Positions 54,765-64,000 of a stretch of 64,000 nucleotides of DNA are shown in pieces. The stretch's first letter is position 1; each line of letters begins with the position of its first letter. Source of the stretch: Platanthera guangdongensis (taxonomy: Eukaryota; Streptophyta; Magnoliopsida; Asparagales; Orchidaceae); the NCBI GenBank assembly GCA_039583875.1, contig CM077159.1, positions 101,013,287-101,077,286 on the forward strand, in the 5' to 3' direction. The notes under the pieces were generated by a model. The model saw only the letters and a program-made list of their open reading frames with translations. It was not told the origin of the DNA and did no database searches. Made by a program: the position numbers and the translations under genes.

Positions 54765-54769
54765 CCTCC

Positions 54770-54788
54770 AACGTTTTTGGGTTCCTTG
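54770..54788. repeat. 18S target-site copy 3 (5' side of LINE-3)
   Basis: AACGTTTTTGGGTTCCTTG is continuous with the rest of 18S downstream, so this is the right-hand original target. The five bases before it (CCTCC) are the Copia-D duplication. Confidence 0.75.
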
Positions 54789-54894
54789 TGGAGTATTGTC
54801 GCAAGGCTAAAACTTAAAGGAATTGAAGGAAGGGCACCACCAGGAGTGGAGTCTACGACTTGATTTGACTCAACACGGGGAAACTTACTAGTTA

Positions 54895-54945
<51 letters not shown>

Positions 54946-55414
54946 GGTGGTGCACGACCATTCTTAGTTAGGTGAGCGATTTGTCTGGTTAATTCCATTA
55001 ACAAACGAGACCTCAGTCTGCTAACTAGTTATGCGGAGTTCAACCTGCGCGGCCAGTTTCTTAGAGGAACTATGGCCGCTCAGGCCACAGAAGTTTGAGG
55101 CAATAACAAGTCTGTGATGCCCTTAAATGTTCTGGGCCACACACGCGCTACACTGATGTAATCAACGAGTATATAAACTTGGCCGATAGGTTCGGGTAAT
55201 CTTTTGAAAATTTCATCGTGATTGGGATAGATCATTTTAATTGTTGGTCTTCAACGAGGTATTCCTAGTAAGCGTGAGTCATTAGTTCGTGTTAACTACG
55301 TCTCTGCCCTGTGTACACACCGCCCGTCGCTCTTACCGATTTAATGGTCCGGTGAAGTGTTCGGATCGCTGTGACGTGGGTGGTTCGTCGCCTGCGATGT
55401 TGCGAGAAATCCAG

Positions 55415-55453
<39 letters not shown>
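54770..55453 (+). rRNA. 18S rRNA pseudogene, 3' third
   Basis: It resumes 18S at TTTTTGGGTTCC and carries the conserved blocks AACTTAAAGGAATTGA, GGGCACCACCAGGAGTGG, TTTGACTCAACACGGGG, TGTACACACCGCCCGTCGC and GAAGTCGTAACAAG. The last ~35 nt (the GTTTCCGTAGGTGAAC region) is missing because Copia-E starts at 55454. Substitutions relative to plant consensus are frequent. Confidence 0.93.
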
Positions 55454-56235
55454 TGTTGGGTACATTGGAAAATGTGCACCAGATTTGGAGAAACTTCACC
55501 TAACTCAATGATATGCATCAAGTTGTATTTGATGTTGTGTTGAGTTATCATGTGCAGGTTAAGTAAATGGAAAGGAAAATTCTCTAAGTACAAGTGTCGA
55601 CACTTGGGAATGGCTGTGTCGACACCAAGGGCCAGATTGTGTCGACACCCAGAATTTGTGTCGACACACAGAAAATCTGTCGACAATGTTGTGTCGACAC
55701 TAAGGGCCAGACTTGTGTCGACATTATCAGAAGTTGTGTCGACACACAGAGAAGCTGTCGACACATTCCAGAATTATGTCGACAACGAATGTGTCGACAC
55801 ACAGAACTTGTGTCGACACACACCAGAATTCTGTCGACACCAACTTTGTCAAGGCAAGTAGTGTTTGTGTCGACACAGAGGATTTGTGTCGACACACAGG
55901 ACTTGTGTCGACACATTCCACAGAAGCTGCGTCGAGAAGTAAAAGTGAAGCTGTGTCGACAACAACAAGACTTGTGTCAACACATGGACTATGTGTGTCG
56001 ACACAAGTGAAGTATTCAGTCGACATTCTCTACTGCTGAGTCAAAGTCCAATGAAGGCTAAAGTAATACAACTGAAGACTTGACAGCTGTCATTACTGAC
56101 ATTATTGTCACATCTGTCAAAGGTGTCAGAAGACTGTTTGAAACCGGAACAGCCGGTTACCATAGATGAAGCTTATATATAAATATGCTCTCTCAACAAT
56201 TAAGAACCACAACAAGAACAATACATACAGAACAG
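55454..56235 (+). repeat. Copia-E 5' LTR, truncated
   Basis: It matches the first ~780 bp of 62158-63574, then diverges after CAGAACAGAGA. 56236-56331 matches neither the LTR nor pol. Just before QQNG it repeats GGGTACAACAACA, which also occurs at 56634 inside pol, so a slippage or recombination join is likely. The TATA-like box is at 56174-56184. Confidence 0.85.
55595..56024 (+). promoter_or_regulatory. Copia-E U3 TGTCGACA array, 5' LTR
   Basis: I count 18 perfect TGTCGACA palindromes plus one AGTCGACA in 430 bp. Spacing is mostly 19-24 bp, about two helical turns. Many read GTGTCGACAC. The array lies about 150 bp upstream of TATATATAAATA. Spacers between sites are not otherwise repetitive. 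Confidence 0.85.
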
Positions 56236-56331
56236 AGACAAGTTAATCAAGCTAATCAATTATAATCTCTGAAGGATTGAGAATCCAGAAGAAGAAAAAG
56301 AAACAGTCAACAGAATATTTCTTGGGTACAA

Positions 56332-58590
56332 CAACAGCAAAATGGAATTGATGAAATAAAGAATAGAACTCTCATTGAGGCTGGTAGAACTCTACTTAGT
56401 GACACTTCACTCCCAGAATATTTCTGAGCTGAGGCAGTAAATACTGTTTGTCATGTTCTCAATAGAGCATCTATAACTAAGAACCACAAAAACACTCTTT
56501 ATGAGATTATGAAGCGCAGAAAACCAAACATATCTTACTTTAGGATCTTTGGTAGCAGGTGTTATGTGCTTAATACTGGCAAGTCTCACCTAACTAAGTT
56601 TGCTGTCAAATCCCAAAATGGGATATTTGTTGGGTACAACAACAATAGTAAGGCATATAAGGTCTACAACTTGACTACACAAGTTATAGAAGAATCTGTT
56701 CATGTAGTGTTTGATGAATCTGAGCTAATTAACTGTGAATTGTCTAACAATCCTTGTAGCTCAACAGGTTTAAAAGAAAGGTTGGACATACTGACCATTA
56801 ATGAAGATTAAACTGCAAGGCAGGATGTGAAAAATGATGGTTGCTGTCCAGGGGGAGTACAAGGTCCACAAGCTGACATTGAAGACAATGAAGTTCAGCA
56901 TGGTGAAAAAATTGAAAAAGTTCAAATTGCTGATAGAATGCCTCCAGCAATAAGGAATCTAAAGGATCATCCTGCACACCAAATCATTGGTGATCCCAGA
57001 CATGGTGTGCAAACCAGAAGCAAACACATGAACACAGTGCTTTGCTCAAGTTTCCTGTCACAGTTGGAACCAAAAAGATTTGAAGAAGTCATACAAGACT
57101 CCAACTGGATTGATGCAATGCAGGAGGAGCTGAATCAATTCAAAAGGTGTAAAGTATGGGAGCTGGTTCCAAAACCAAAGGATCATAACATTATTGAGAC
57201 AAAGTGGATCTATAGGGACAAACTAGATGAAAATGGCATAATAGTGAAGAACAAAGCAAGACTGGTTGTCAAAGGTTATAGACAGGAAGAAGGCATTGAC
57301 TTTGATTAGACTTTTGCCTCAGTGGCAAGGTTGGAAGCAATAAGGTTATTCCTTGCCTTTGCTGCTTTCCAAGGTTTCAAAGTATATCAAATGGATGTCA
57401 AGTCAGCTTTTCTAAATGGTAATTTGAAAGAAGTCTATGTTCATCAGCCCTCAGGTTTTGTTGATCCACTTTATCCTGATTATGTTTATAGACTTAAGAA
57501 AGCCCTATATGGTTTGAAACAAGCCCCTAAGGCTTGATATGAAACATTGTCTACTTTCATCATTGAAAATAAATTTTCAAGGGGAAAAATAGACAAGACT
57601 CTATTTCTTAGGGAGTCAAAGGGCAAGATGATCCTAGTAAAGATTTATGTTGATGACATAATCTTTGGATCTACAAAAAACAACCTTTGTAGGAAGTTTG
57701 CAAAAATTATGCAAGTGAAGTTTGAGATGAGCAGTATGGGTGAGCTCAAATTCTTCTTGGGACTCCAAGTAAGACAGACTGATGATGGCTTGTCCATATC
57801 ACAGTCTAAGTTCACCAAAGAGTTAATTGAGAAATATGGTATGGAGTAATCCACTACCATGAGAACTCCAATGGGGACAAGTATGCATTTAGGCAAATAT
57901 GATGCAGGAAAACCTGTAGATGAGTCTTTGTATAGAGGGATAATTGACTTCCTCCTATACTTAACTGCCAGTAGACCAGACATTATGTGTGCTACATGTG
58001 TCTGTGCTAGGTAACAAGCAAGCCCTAAAGAATCTCATTATACTGGAGTCAAAAGAATATTGAGATATCTTAAGGGCACACCTAATCTTGGTCTTTGGTA
58101 CCCTAAGAATAGAGACTTTCTACTGACTGGTTTTTCAGATGCAGACTTTGCAGGTTGCAAAGAAGATAGAAAGAGCACCACTGGCACATGTCAGTTTCTA
58201 GGTGGTAGACTAGTATCATGGAGAAGTAAGAAGCAGATTAGTGTGACAATTTCCACTGCAAAGTCTGAGTATATTGCTGCAGGCAGCTGCTGTGCTCAGC
58301 TTTTATGTATTCAACATCAACTTGAAGACTATGATTTCAAGGTAAGTAGAACTCCACTATTTTGTGATTCTACAAGTGCTACTTCTATTGCTAAAAACAC
58401 TGTATCATATAGCATAACAAAACATATAGAAATTAGATTTCACTTCATTAGAGAGCATGTTGAAAAAGAAGATATTTGTTTGGAATTTGTCACCACAAAT
58501 AATCAAATTGCTGACATGTTTACTAAACCACTAGATGAAACTAAGTTCAATTATTTCAAAATTGAATTAGACATGTTAAACTTAGAATAA
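56332..58590 (+). pseudogene. Copia-E pol: end of integrase, RT, RNase H, broken
   Basis: It starts inside the integrase with QQNGID and RTLIEAGRTLL. It continues FRIFGSRCYVLN and GYNNNSKAYKVYN, then RT ([45 protein letters not shown]) and RNase H ([50 protein letters not shown]). Stops at about 56427, 56810, 57307, 57536, 57847 and 58011 break it. Several sit where Trp or Gln codons are expected, the mark of C to T or G to A decay. It lacks its gag and protease and cannot be autonomous. Confidence 0.88.
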
Positions 58591-58638
58591 CTTGGTAAAT
58601 CTGACTAAGTAAATCAATGTTGACATATAGGTGTTTAT

Positions 58639-58970
58639 GTCGACACAAAAGGAAAACAGTGTCGACATATAGTAGTTTGTGTCGACACTTAAGGTAAGTT
58701 GTGTCGACACAACAAAATAGTGCTGATATAGTGGTGTCGACACTCAGAGTTTGGTGTCGACACATAGAAGTTCTATCATTTAGATAGCTGTGTCGACACA
58801 TACAGAAGTCTGTGTCGACACACATATATTAGAGTCAACTATTAAGAAATATGTGTTGACACATCGCAAACTGTGTCGACACATAGTGTTGTCTGACTTT
58901 GTCGAGACGATAGAAGTCTGTGTCGACACAATCTCTACAGTGTCGACACAATCTCTACAGTGTCGACACA
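58639..58970 (+). promoter_or_regulatory. Copia-E TGTCGACA array in the leader of ORF3
   Basis: I count 12 perfect TGTCGACA sites in about 330 bp between the pol stop and ORF3, plus decayed TGTTGACA and TGTCGAGA. The spacer sequences differ from those in the LTR. The motif is the same. Confidence 0.82.
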
Positions 58971-59126
58971 TTAAGTATCTATTACACCGCCTTTTGACCT
59001 TCTGTGTTGACAAACATATAAATAGGTCACAGAACAACTTTGTCGACTAAGTTCTCAACATTTTCGAGAGCAAATCCTTGAGTCGACAAACCTTCATCTT
59101 TCTTCACCTCAAATTTCTCGTCACCA

Positions 59127-61935
59127 ATGGCGCCAAAGTTGGAGACCAACATCAACGAAGGCTATGAGTTAGTTCGCAATGCTTTTGAGAGTGCGGCGAC
59201 CGAGATTAGAGATGTGATAGCCATAATCCAAGAAAATGGTTTAGAATATCTAGTTTTCGAACCTACCAAGATCTGGAAGACAGAAATTCTAGAATTCTAT
59301 ACAAAAGCAACCCTGGATTAAACTGGATTGAAGATTAGGTCATCAATTCAAGGAAGCAAGGTGAAACTTACCCAAATGCGTCTGAGGAAAACACTCCAAT
59401 TACCTAGGACTTAGGAAGATGATGAAGTTACATCTTCAATGACAAAAGAAACTCTTCAATGGTGTGGTCTGGATCCCACCACTAAAATTGAATCATCAAT
59501 GCAAAGGAAAGGAATGAACTCACAAGGAAAATTTCTCTCAGAGATTGTGGAAAAAGTAATTCTCTGCAAACCAGGTGGATATGATAGGATCTCAGCCTAT
59601 ATGTTCAGCTTGATGACCAGAATTATTTTCAGAATAAAAACTAACTGGTCTGCAGTGATTTTTAACAAGATCAAGGAAACTCTGAAGAAACCTAATATAG
59701 GTAGAATTCTGAGTCTGTATCTGGCAATAAATATTCTTGTAGTGCTAAACAAAATAAGTGGATCAAGAATAAATCACATGAGAAGAATGGATATGAAAAT
59801 ACTGTCAAGGTGGGAAAGAGTTTTGACAAAAGATGATTCTACACCACAGAAAGACCACAAATGAAAAAGAAAAAGATAACCCCAAGGAAGCCTTAATCTT
59901 CTAGTGATTCAGAAGAACAAGTAATCTTCAGTTCAGATGAAGACCAACAAGAATCTACAAGGAAATCATCTGCTTCTAAGAATGTAGATGATAGTCAGCA
60001 GCAGGGGGATTATATTTCAGAAAACACCATCTCACTGGATCAAGTTCAGGATGTGCCTTCTCTAGGGGGAGCCAATGAACTTTCCCCGGTTCAACAAGAA
60101 GTCTTGCCTCCAGAAAGTGCTCCAGAGAAAGAGCAAGCTGCCTTACAGAGTGAAACAGTCACTCAAATAATTCTTGAGGTAATAAATGATATTAATCAAA
60201 CTATACTAGATACTGAGCCAGATTCACTCACTGTGCTTCTAACTAATGTTGAACAGACACACCATGACAACATCCCTGCACAGGATGTATCTATGGATAA
60301 TACATCTGCATTAGATGATATTCCATTAAATGTTCAAGATACAGATATTCATCCAGTTCAACTACAACAAGAATTTACTCTTGAGGAATTATTCCCTTAT
60401 TTACAAGAAGTAAGAACTGAGGAAGTAGTGCCAAGAACTGAGGGAGAGGAGCCAGGGACTAAGGGGGAGTTGTCAAGAACTGACAAGGAGCTGCCTTTAA
60501 GTCCAAAGGACACAGTAAATCTTGAAAGTTCATCTGAATCTGATGATGGAGAAGCACTAAGAGCAAAGAAGAGAAAATTGATGGTTTACAAGAAGAAAAG
60601 CTCAAATTATAAGAAAGCTTTACAGACTGCCTCACAACCCTCAGCACCAACAATTGATTTTAGTTCATTGTTGGTTGCTCTGCAAATTAAAATGGATGAG
60701 CAAAGAGCAGCCATGGAAAAATATATGGATGAAAGTCGTAAGAACCTTCAATTCACTTTGGCATAAGATATAAAATCCATCCGATTTGAAGTAAACCAAA
60801 ACAAGAAAGAGATGACAGATTGCTTCCATAAATGATGTAATGATGTAGTTTATTTGGCCAAACAGTAACAAGAGGTAAGGACACAAATTGATGATATAGT
60901 GGTCAAGCAAGGATATGTCCTAGAAAATCAACTTAGGATGAATGATAATCTTACTGAATCACATAATGTGATTGTTACTGAGTTAAAGAATAAATACACT
61001 GCATTAACTGAGGAAAGGGCTAAAGAGAATTCAGAGTTTGATAAAAACTTCAAGAAGATTTAGCCACTTTTCAATCTGTCATTCAAGCCTCTCAGAAGCT
61101 CATATATGCTCAGCTACAGAAGTTTAAAGCTTATTATACAGAAGGAACCAATTATCTAGTTAATCAGATCAGGTTCCAAAAAGATGACTTAAGAGATCAT
61201 ATTGAGAGAGAAGTCATAAAGGGGAAGAGGGTGATAGTAAATGCTAGCCCAGAGCATGTTAAATGGATAATAAATGCTGTTAAAGCAACTCTGTGATATC
61301 CACCCCTATGTGATGATGATAATACAGCTGAGTCAGGTATTCAAGCTGCAGGAAATGAAGGGGGTCAGCAGGAGGTAGCTTAAATCATATATCCCCCTTC
61401 TAATTTTGAAGGAATTTAGCACCTTGTTCAACAGATGTATAGCCCTCCAGAGGCTACTAAGAATGTTATAATTGAGAAAGTTGAAATGTCAGAGGCAGCA
61501 CTGAATAAAGAGCAAGAAGCTTAACTCTTAAAGAAAAGATTTAGAGAGCAGGCTGAACTGAAGCCTGATTTTTAAAGATGGAGTTCAACCTCTAGAAATA
61601 TAATACTCACTGCCTGGCAAGTTGTCAAAGACAAAATGCATGATAGAGACAAGTGGTATTCTGAAGTTGAGTGGAACAAGTATCTACAAAGACAAGATGT
61701 GATACATCAGTTCAGAAGGGATCACAAGGCTGGGAAAATACCTGCTACAGCTGTAGAGCCCAGTAAATACTTTCCTAAACCTTTTCACTATTTTGAAAGG
61801 CAAAGAGTCAAGGCTGGAAAACTTAAGAAGAAGGATCTCAAAGGCAAGAAGCCAGCTGGAGATACTGAAGCTCCAGTACAAGCAAGGATCCAATCTGGCA
61901 AAGGCATAGTGATCAAGGAGTCTGATCAGCCTTAG
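59127..61935 (+). pseudogene. Copia-E ORF3 (extra ORF after pol), broken
   Basis: ATG at 59127 opens MAPKLETNINEGYELVRN. A conserved block FLSEIVEKVILCKPGGYD, then YMFSLMTRIIFRIKTNWS and IFNKIKETL, near 59530-59690, matches ORF3 of Copia-A. An acidic Glu/Gln/Pro-rich middle follows (60050-60560), then a basic spacer (AKKRKLMVYKKKSSNYKKAL) and a coiled-coil-like C-terminal part to 61935 (RVKAGKLKKKDLKGKKPAG). Many stops (near 59321, 59410, 59864, 60766, 61300 and others) break it. It is close in size to Copia-A ORF3. No clear membrane segment is visible, so envelope function is not supported. Confidence 0.65.
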
Positions 61936-62142
61936 GATAAATTGACTAGATTTTTATAACAAACTTTTGAGAAGTTTAAACAAAACTATGATTCATGCTT
62001 GTTATTGTTGTATCATATTCTGTGATGATATTATTTACTTGTTTTGTTTTTATGTTTCTCTATTATTGAATGTTTTTATTCATCATATTGCTAATTTTAT
62101 TATAAGTAATGTATATCATTGACTAAGGGTTATGACTTCTTC
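61936..62142 (+). other. Copia-E AT-rich non-coding spacer
   Basis: AT-rich sequence between ORF3 and the PPT. Nothing recognisable is in it. Confidence 0.6.
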
Positions 62143-62157
62143 AAATAGGGGGGAGAT
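62143..62157 (+). other. Copia-E polypurine tract
   Basis: AAATAGGGGGGAGAT directly precedes the 3' LTR, almost the same as in Copia-A and -B. Confidence 0.85.
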
Positions 62158-63574
62158 TGTTGGGTACATTGGAAAATGTGTACCAGATTTGGAGAAGCCT
62201 CACCTAACTCAATGATATGCATCAAGTTGTATTTGATGTTGTATTGAGTTATCATGTGCAGGTTAAGTAAATGGAAAGGAAAATTCTCTAAGTACAAGTG
62301 TCGACACTTGGGAATGACTGTGTCGACACCGAGGGCCAGATTGTGTCGACACACAGAAAATCTGTCGACAATGCTGTGTCGACACTAAGGGCCAGACTTG
62401 TGTCGACATTATCAGAAGTTGTGTCAGCACACAGAGAAGCTGTCGACACATTCCATAATTCTGTCGACAACGACTATGTCGACACACATAACTTGTGTCG
62501 ACACACACCAGAATTCTGTCGACACCAACTTTGTCAAGACAAGGAGTGTTTGTGTCGACACACGGGATTTATGTCGAAACACAGAACTTGTGTCAACGCA
62601 TTCCACAGAAGCTGTGTCGAGAAGTAAAAGTGAAGCTGTGTCGACAACAACAAGACTTGTGTCGACACATGGACTATGTGTGTCGACACATTTGAAGTAT
62701 TCAGTCGACATTCTCTACTGCTGAGTCAAAGTCCAATGAAGGCTGAAGTAATACAACTGAAAACTTGACAGCTGTCATTACTGACATTGTTGTCACATCT
62801 GCCAGAGGTGTCAGAAGACTGTTTGAAACCAGAACAGCCGGTTACCATGGATGAAGCCTATATATAGATATGCTCTCTCAACAATTAAGAACCACAACAA
62901 GAACAACACATACAGAACAGAGAGAAGTTCTCATCCAGTGAAGACAGATCCTGAACAGTCTGCTTGAAGAATTCAGATTAATTTCTGAAGGAGGAAGATT
63001 GAAGATCAACTCCAACATCAAGAAAATCAACCATACTTTGTTCAGATTCAAGAAGCTTTGAAGAAAGCTAAGACAGGTTGATCCTTGAGAAATCAGTTCT
63101 ATCAAGAACTGATCAAGAAGCCTTCAACCAATTCTCTCTCCATCTGGTTGAAGATATCAACATCTTTTCATCATCAATTTTTGTAGGATCTATAATAGAT
63201 TTGAGTGTAGGAGATTTACATCTTTGAGTTGTAAGCCTAAATTATAAAGGCTGAAGTAGGGCTGAGTGCCTGAGGTAGGGGAATCTGTTCCCTGAGTGGT
63301 AGGCCTGTGAAAGAGGCTGAGCTAGGGCTTTTGCCTGAGTTGTATGAGTGGGGTGTCACTATGAGTTGTAGGAACCAGTCTTGGTTCTGAGCTGTAAGAT
63401 CTGCGGATCTGAGAAGAAGGAAGGAAGTTAGGACGAATCTAGTACACTGCTAGATAGGCAAAGGGGGAAAGTGGATGTACCAATTATTTGGGGAACCACT
63501 ATAAAACTAGTGTGCAATCTTGAACAATATATTCTTAAAGCAATTTGTTTTGTGGATTTGTTGTTTTCTATTCA
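62158..63574 (+). repeat. Copia-E 3' LTR
   Basis: It runs from TGTTGGGTACATTGG to TTTTCTATTCA and is about 1417 bp. It holds the TGTCGACA array (62299-62710) and a TATA-like box near 62860. The exact right end is inferred from the CA terminus. The next bases are the end of ITS1 or start of 5.8S. Confidence 0.85.
62299..62710 (+). promoter_or_regulatory. Copia-E U3 TGTCGACA array, 3' LTR
   Basis: I count 15 perfect TGTCGACA sites plus one AGTCGACA. Lost sites compared with the 5' LTR are single changes (TGTCAGCA, TGTCGAAA, TGTCAACG) and one deleted unit. Confidence 0.82.
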
Positions 63575-63580
63575 AGAGTT

Positions 63581-63661
63581 ATAGGGCTCTCAGCAATGGA
63601 TATCTTGGCTATCGTATCGACGAAGAGCGCAGCGAAATGCGATACGTGGTGTGAATTGCAA

Positions 63662-63704
<43 letters not shown>

Positions 63705-63743
63705 GGCCAGCTGGCTAAGGGCACGTCCGCCCGGGCATCAAGC
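63581..63743 (+). rRNA. 5.8S rRNA pseudogene
   Basis: It has GGATATCTTGGCT, GCGAAATGCGATACGTGGTG, TGAATTGCAAAATCCCGTGA, ACCATCGAGT and TTTGAACGCAAGTTGCGCC. Changes in motifs invariant in plants (CGACGAAGAGCGCAGC for CGATGAAGAACGTAGC, and GCAAAATCC for GCAGAATCC) mark a pseudogene. The length is near the normal ~163 nt. Confidence 0.9.
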
Positions 63744-63982
63744 ATTAAATCGCTTCACAAGATATCTAATGTTATGCATTGGTCTTGTCTAGGATGCGGA
63801 GATTGGCCCGTTATGCGCTGATGTGTGGCAGGCTGAAGAGCGGGGATGATTTTTTCTTGCAACGATCGATTAATTGGTGGGATGAAAGCTATGTCGATCC
63901 TCATGATCGTCTGGTTGCTTTAAGAAAGTTGTGTGAATCACATGTTTAACCCAATTCAATTGTTATTGTACGAAAATTGATA
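63744..63982 (+). other. ITS2 spacer
   Basis: Spacer of about 240 bp between 5.8S and 26S, of normal plant size. It keeps the GGTGG-type stretch near 63876 but is AT-rich, unlike active plant ITS2. Confidence 0.8.
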
Positions 63983-64000
63983 TGCGACCCCAGGATGGGC
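63983..64000 (+). rRNA. 26S rRNA, first bases
   Basis: GCGACCCCAGGATGGG matches the 26S start GCGACCCCAGGTCAGG with changes. It is cut by the window end. Confidence 0.75.

Larger units (their letters stand above)
25513..54769 (-). mobile_element. LINE-3: near full-length LINE, 3'-truncated, interrupted at its 5' tip by Copia-D
   Basis: The body is 25513-31356, then Copia-D with its nested elements (31357-54764), then the last few LINE bases before 18S target copy 3. From the 5' end it has a 5'UTR, ORF1 with a zinc knuckle, and ORF2 with endonuclease, RT, zf-RVT and RNase H. The last ~30 codons of RNase H and the 3'UTR are missing, because it is fused there to LINE-2. ORF1 and ORF2 overlap by about 41 nt (29416-29456). 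Confidence 0.82.
55454..63574 (+). mobile_element. Copia-E: SIRE-like element with TGTCGACA arrays, internally deleted
   Basis: The 5' LTR starts TGTTGGGTACATTGG at 55454. The 3' LTR is 62158-63574. The end of the 5' LTR, the PBS, gag, the protease and the start of integrase are missing. Pol resumes at 56332. Pol is followed by a motif-packed leader and an ORF3 related to that of Copia-A. The bases flanking the element (ACAAG and AGAGT) are not a duplication, and most of ITS1 is gone. This fits recombination or deletion after insertion. Confidence 0.88.

Noticed and set aside
55595..56024. Regularly spaced TGTCGACA repeats resembling a CRISPR array
   Set aside because: The repeat is only 8 bp, spacing varies, there is no cas gene, and it lies in a plant LTR.
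55550..56039. VSTQ/CRHT-type repetitive ORFs in the Copia-E LTRs
   Set aside because: All frames on both strands are kept open by the TGTCGACA motif itself. These are not genes.

Overview
The window is nuclear DNA from a flowering plant. The evidence is plant-type rDNA (18S, 5.8S, ITS2 and the first bases of 26S), CCCTAAA telomere repeats, plant L1-type LINEs with a C-terminal RNase H domain, and Ty1/Copia elements primed by initiator-Met tRNA. No host protein-coding gene was found. The species cannot be named from the sequence.

The backbone is one decayed rDNA unit on the + strand. It runs as a 5' flank (1-336), 18S (337-1448), a 53-kb block of insertions, the rest of 18S (54770-55453), a Copia element (55454-63574) that replaces the last ~35 nt of 18S and nearly all of ITS1, then 5.8S (63581-63743), ITS2 and the first bases of 26S. 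The rRNA genes carry many substitutions and are pseudogenes.

The 18S gene is broken at one point by LINEs, all on the - strand. LINE-1 lies between target copies at 1431-1448 and 21476-21494. A LINE-2/LINE-3 chimera lies between 21476-21494 and 54770-54788. All three junctions carry the same 18S sequence, which suggests site-specific insertion into 18S rDNA. LINE-1 is interrupted by Copia-A (2577-14687, + strand, duplication GAGAG). It also contains a block of organelle-like sequence joined to telomere-like and GC-rich repeats (19350-21147). At the 5' tip of LINE-3 sits Copia-D (31357-54764, - strand, duplication CCTCC). Its RT gene is split by Copia-B (32787-51225, - strand, duplication AATAA), whose gag is split by Copia-C (39638-48974, + strand, duplication TCCCA). 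Copia-C has open gag and pol and nearly identical LTRs, so it is the youngest and possibly autonomous. Copia-E sits at the end of 18S.

The most unusual signal is in the Copia elements. A, B, C and E each carry a private array of short CG-rich dyad motifs at the same place in the LTR, about 130-640 bp from the LTR start and just upstream of, or running up to, a TATA-like box. The motifs are ATCGTCGA/TCGACGAT in A, GGCGAGAATCAC/GTGATTCTCGCC in B, TACCGCC/GGCGGTA in C and TGTCGACA in E. In A and E the same motif is also packed into the leader before a third ORF (ORF3), and in A also into the 3' part of gag. A and E share the ORF3 family. This could be an element-specific recognition system such as enhancer, anti-silencing or self-recognition. 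A, B and C also share a C-rich-loop hairpin near the LTR end with different stem sequences, and a splice-acceptor-like site 12-16 nt after the gag stop.
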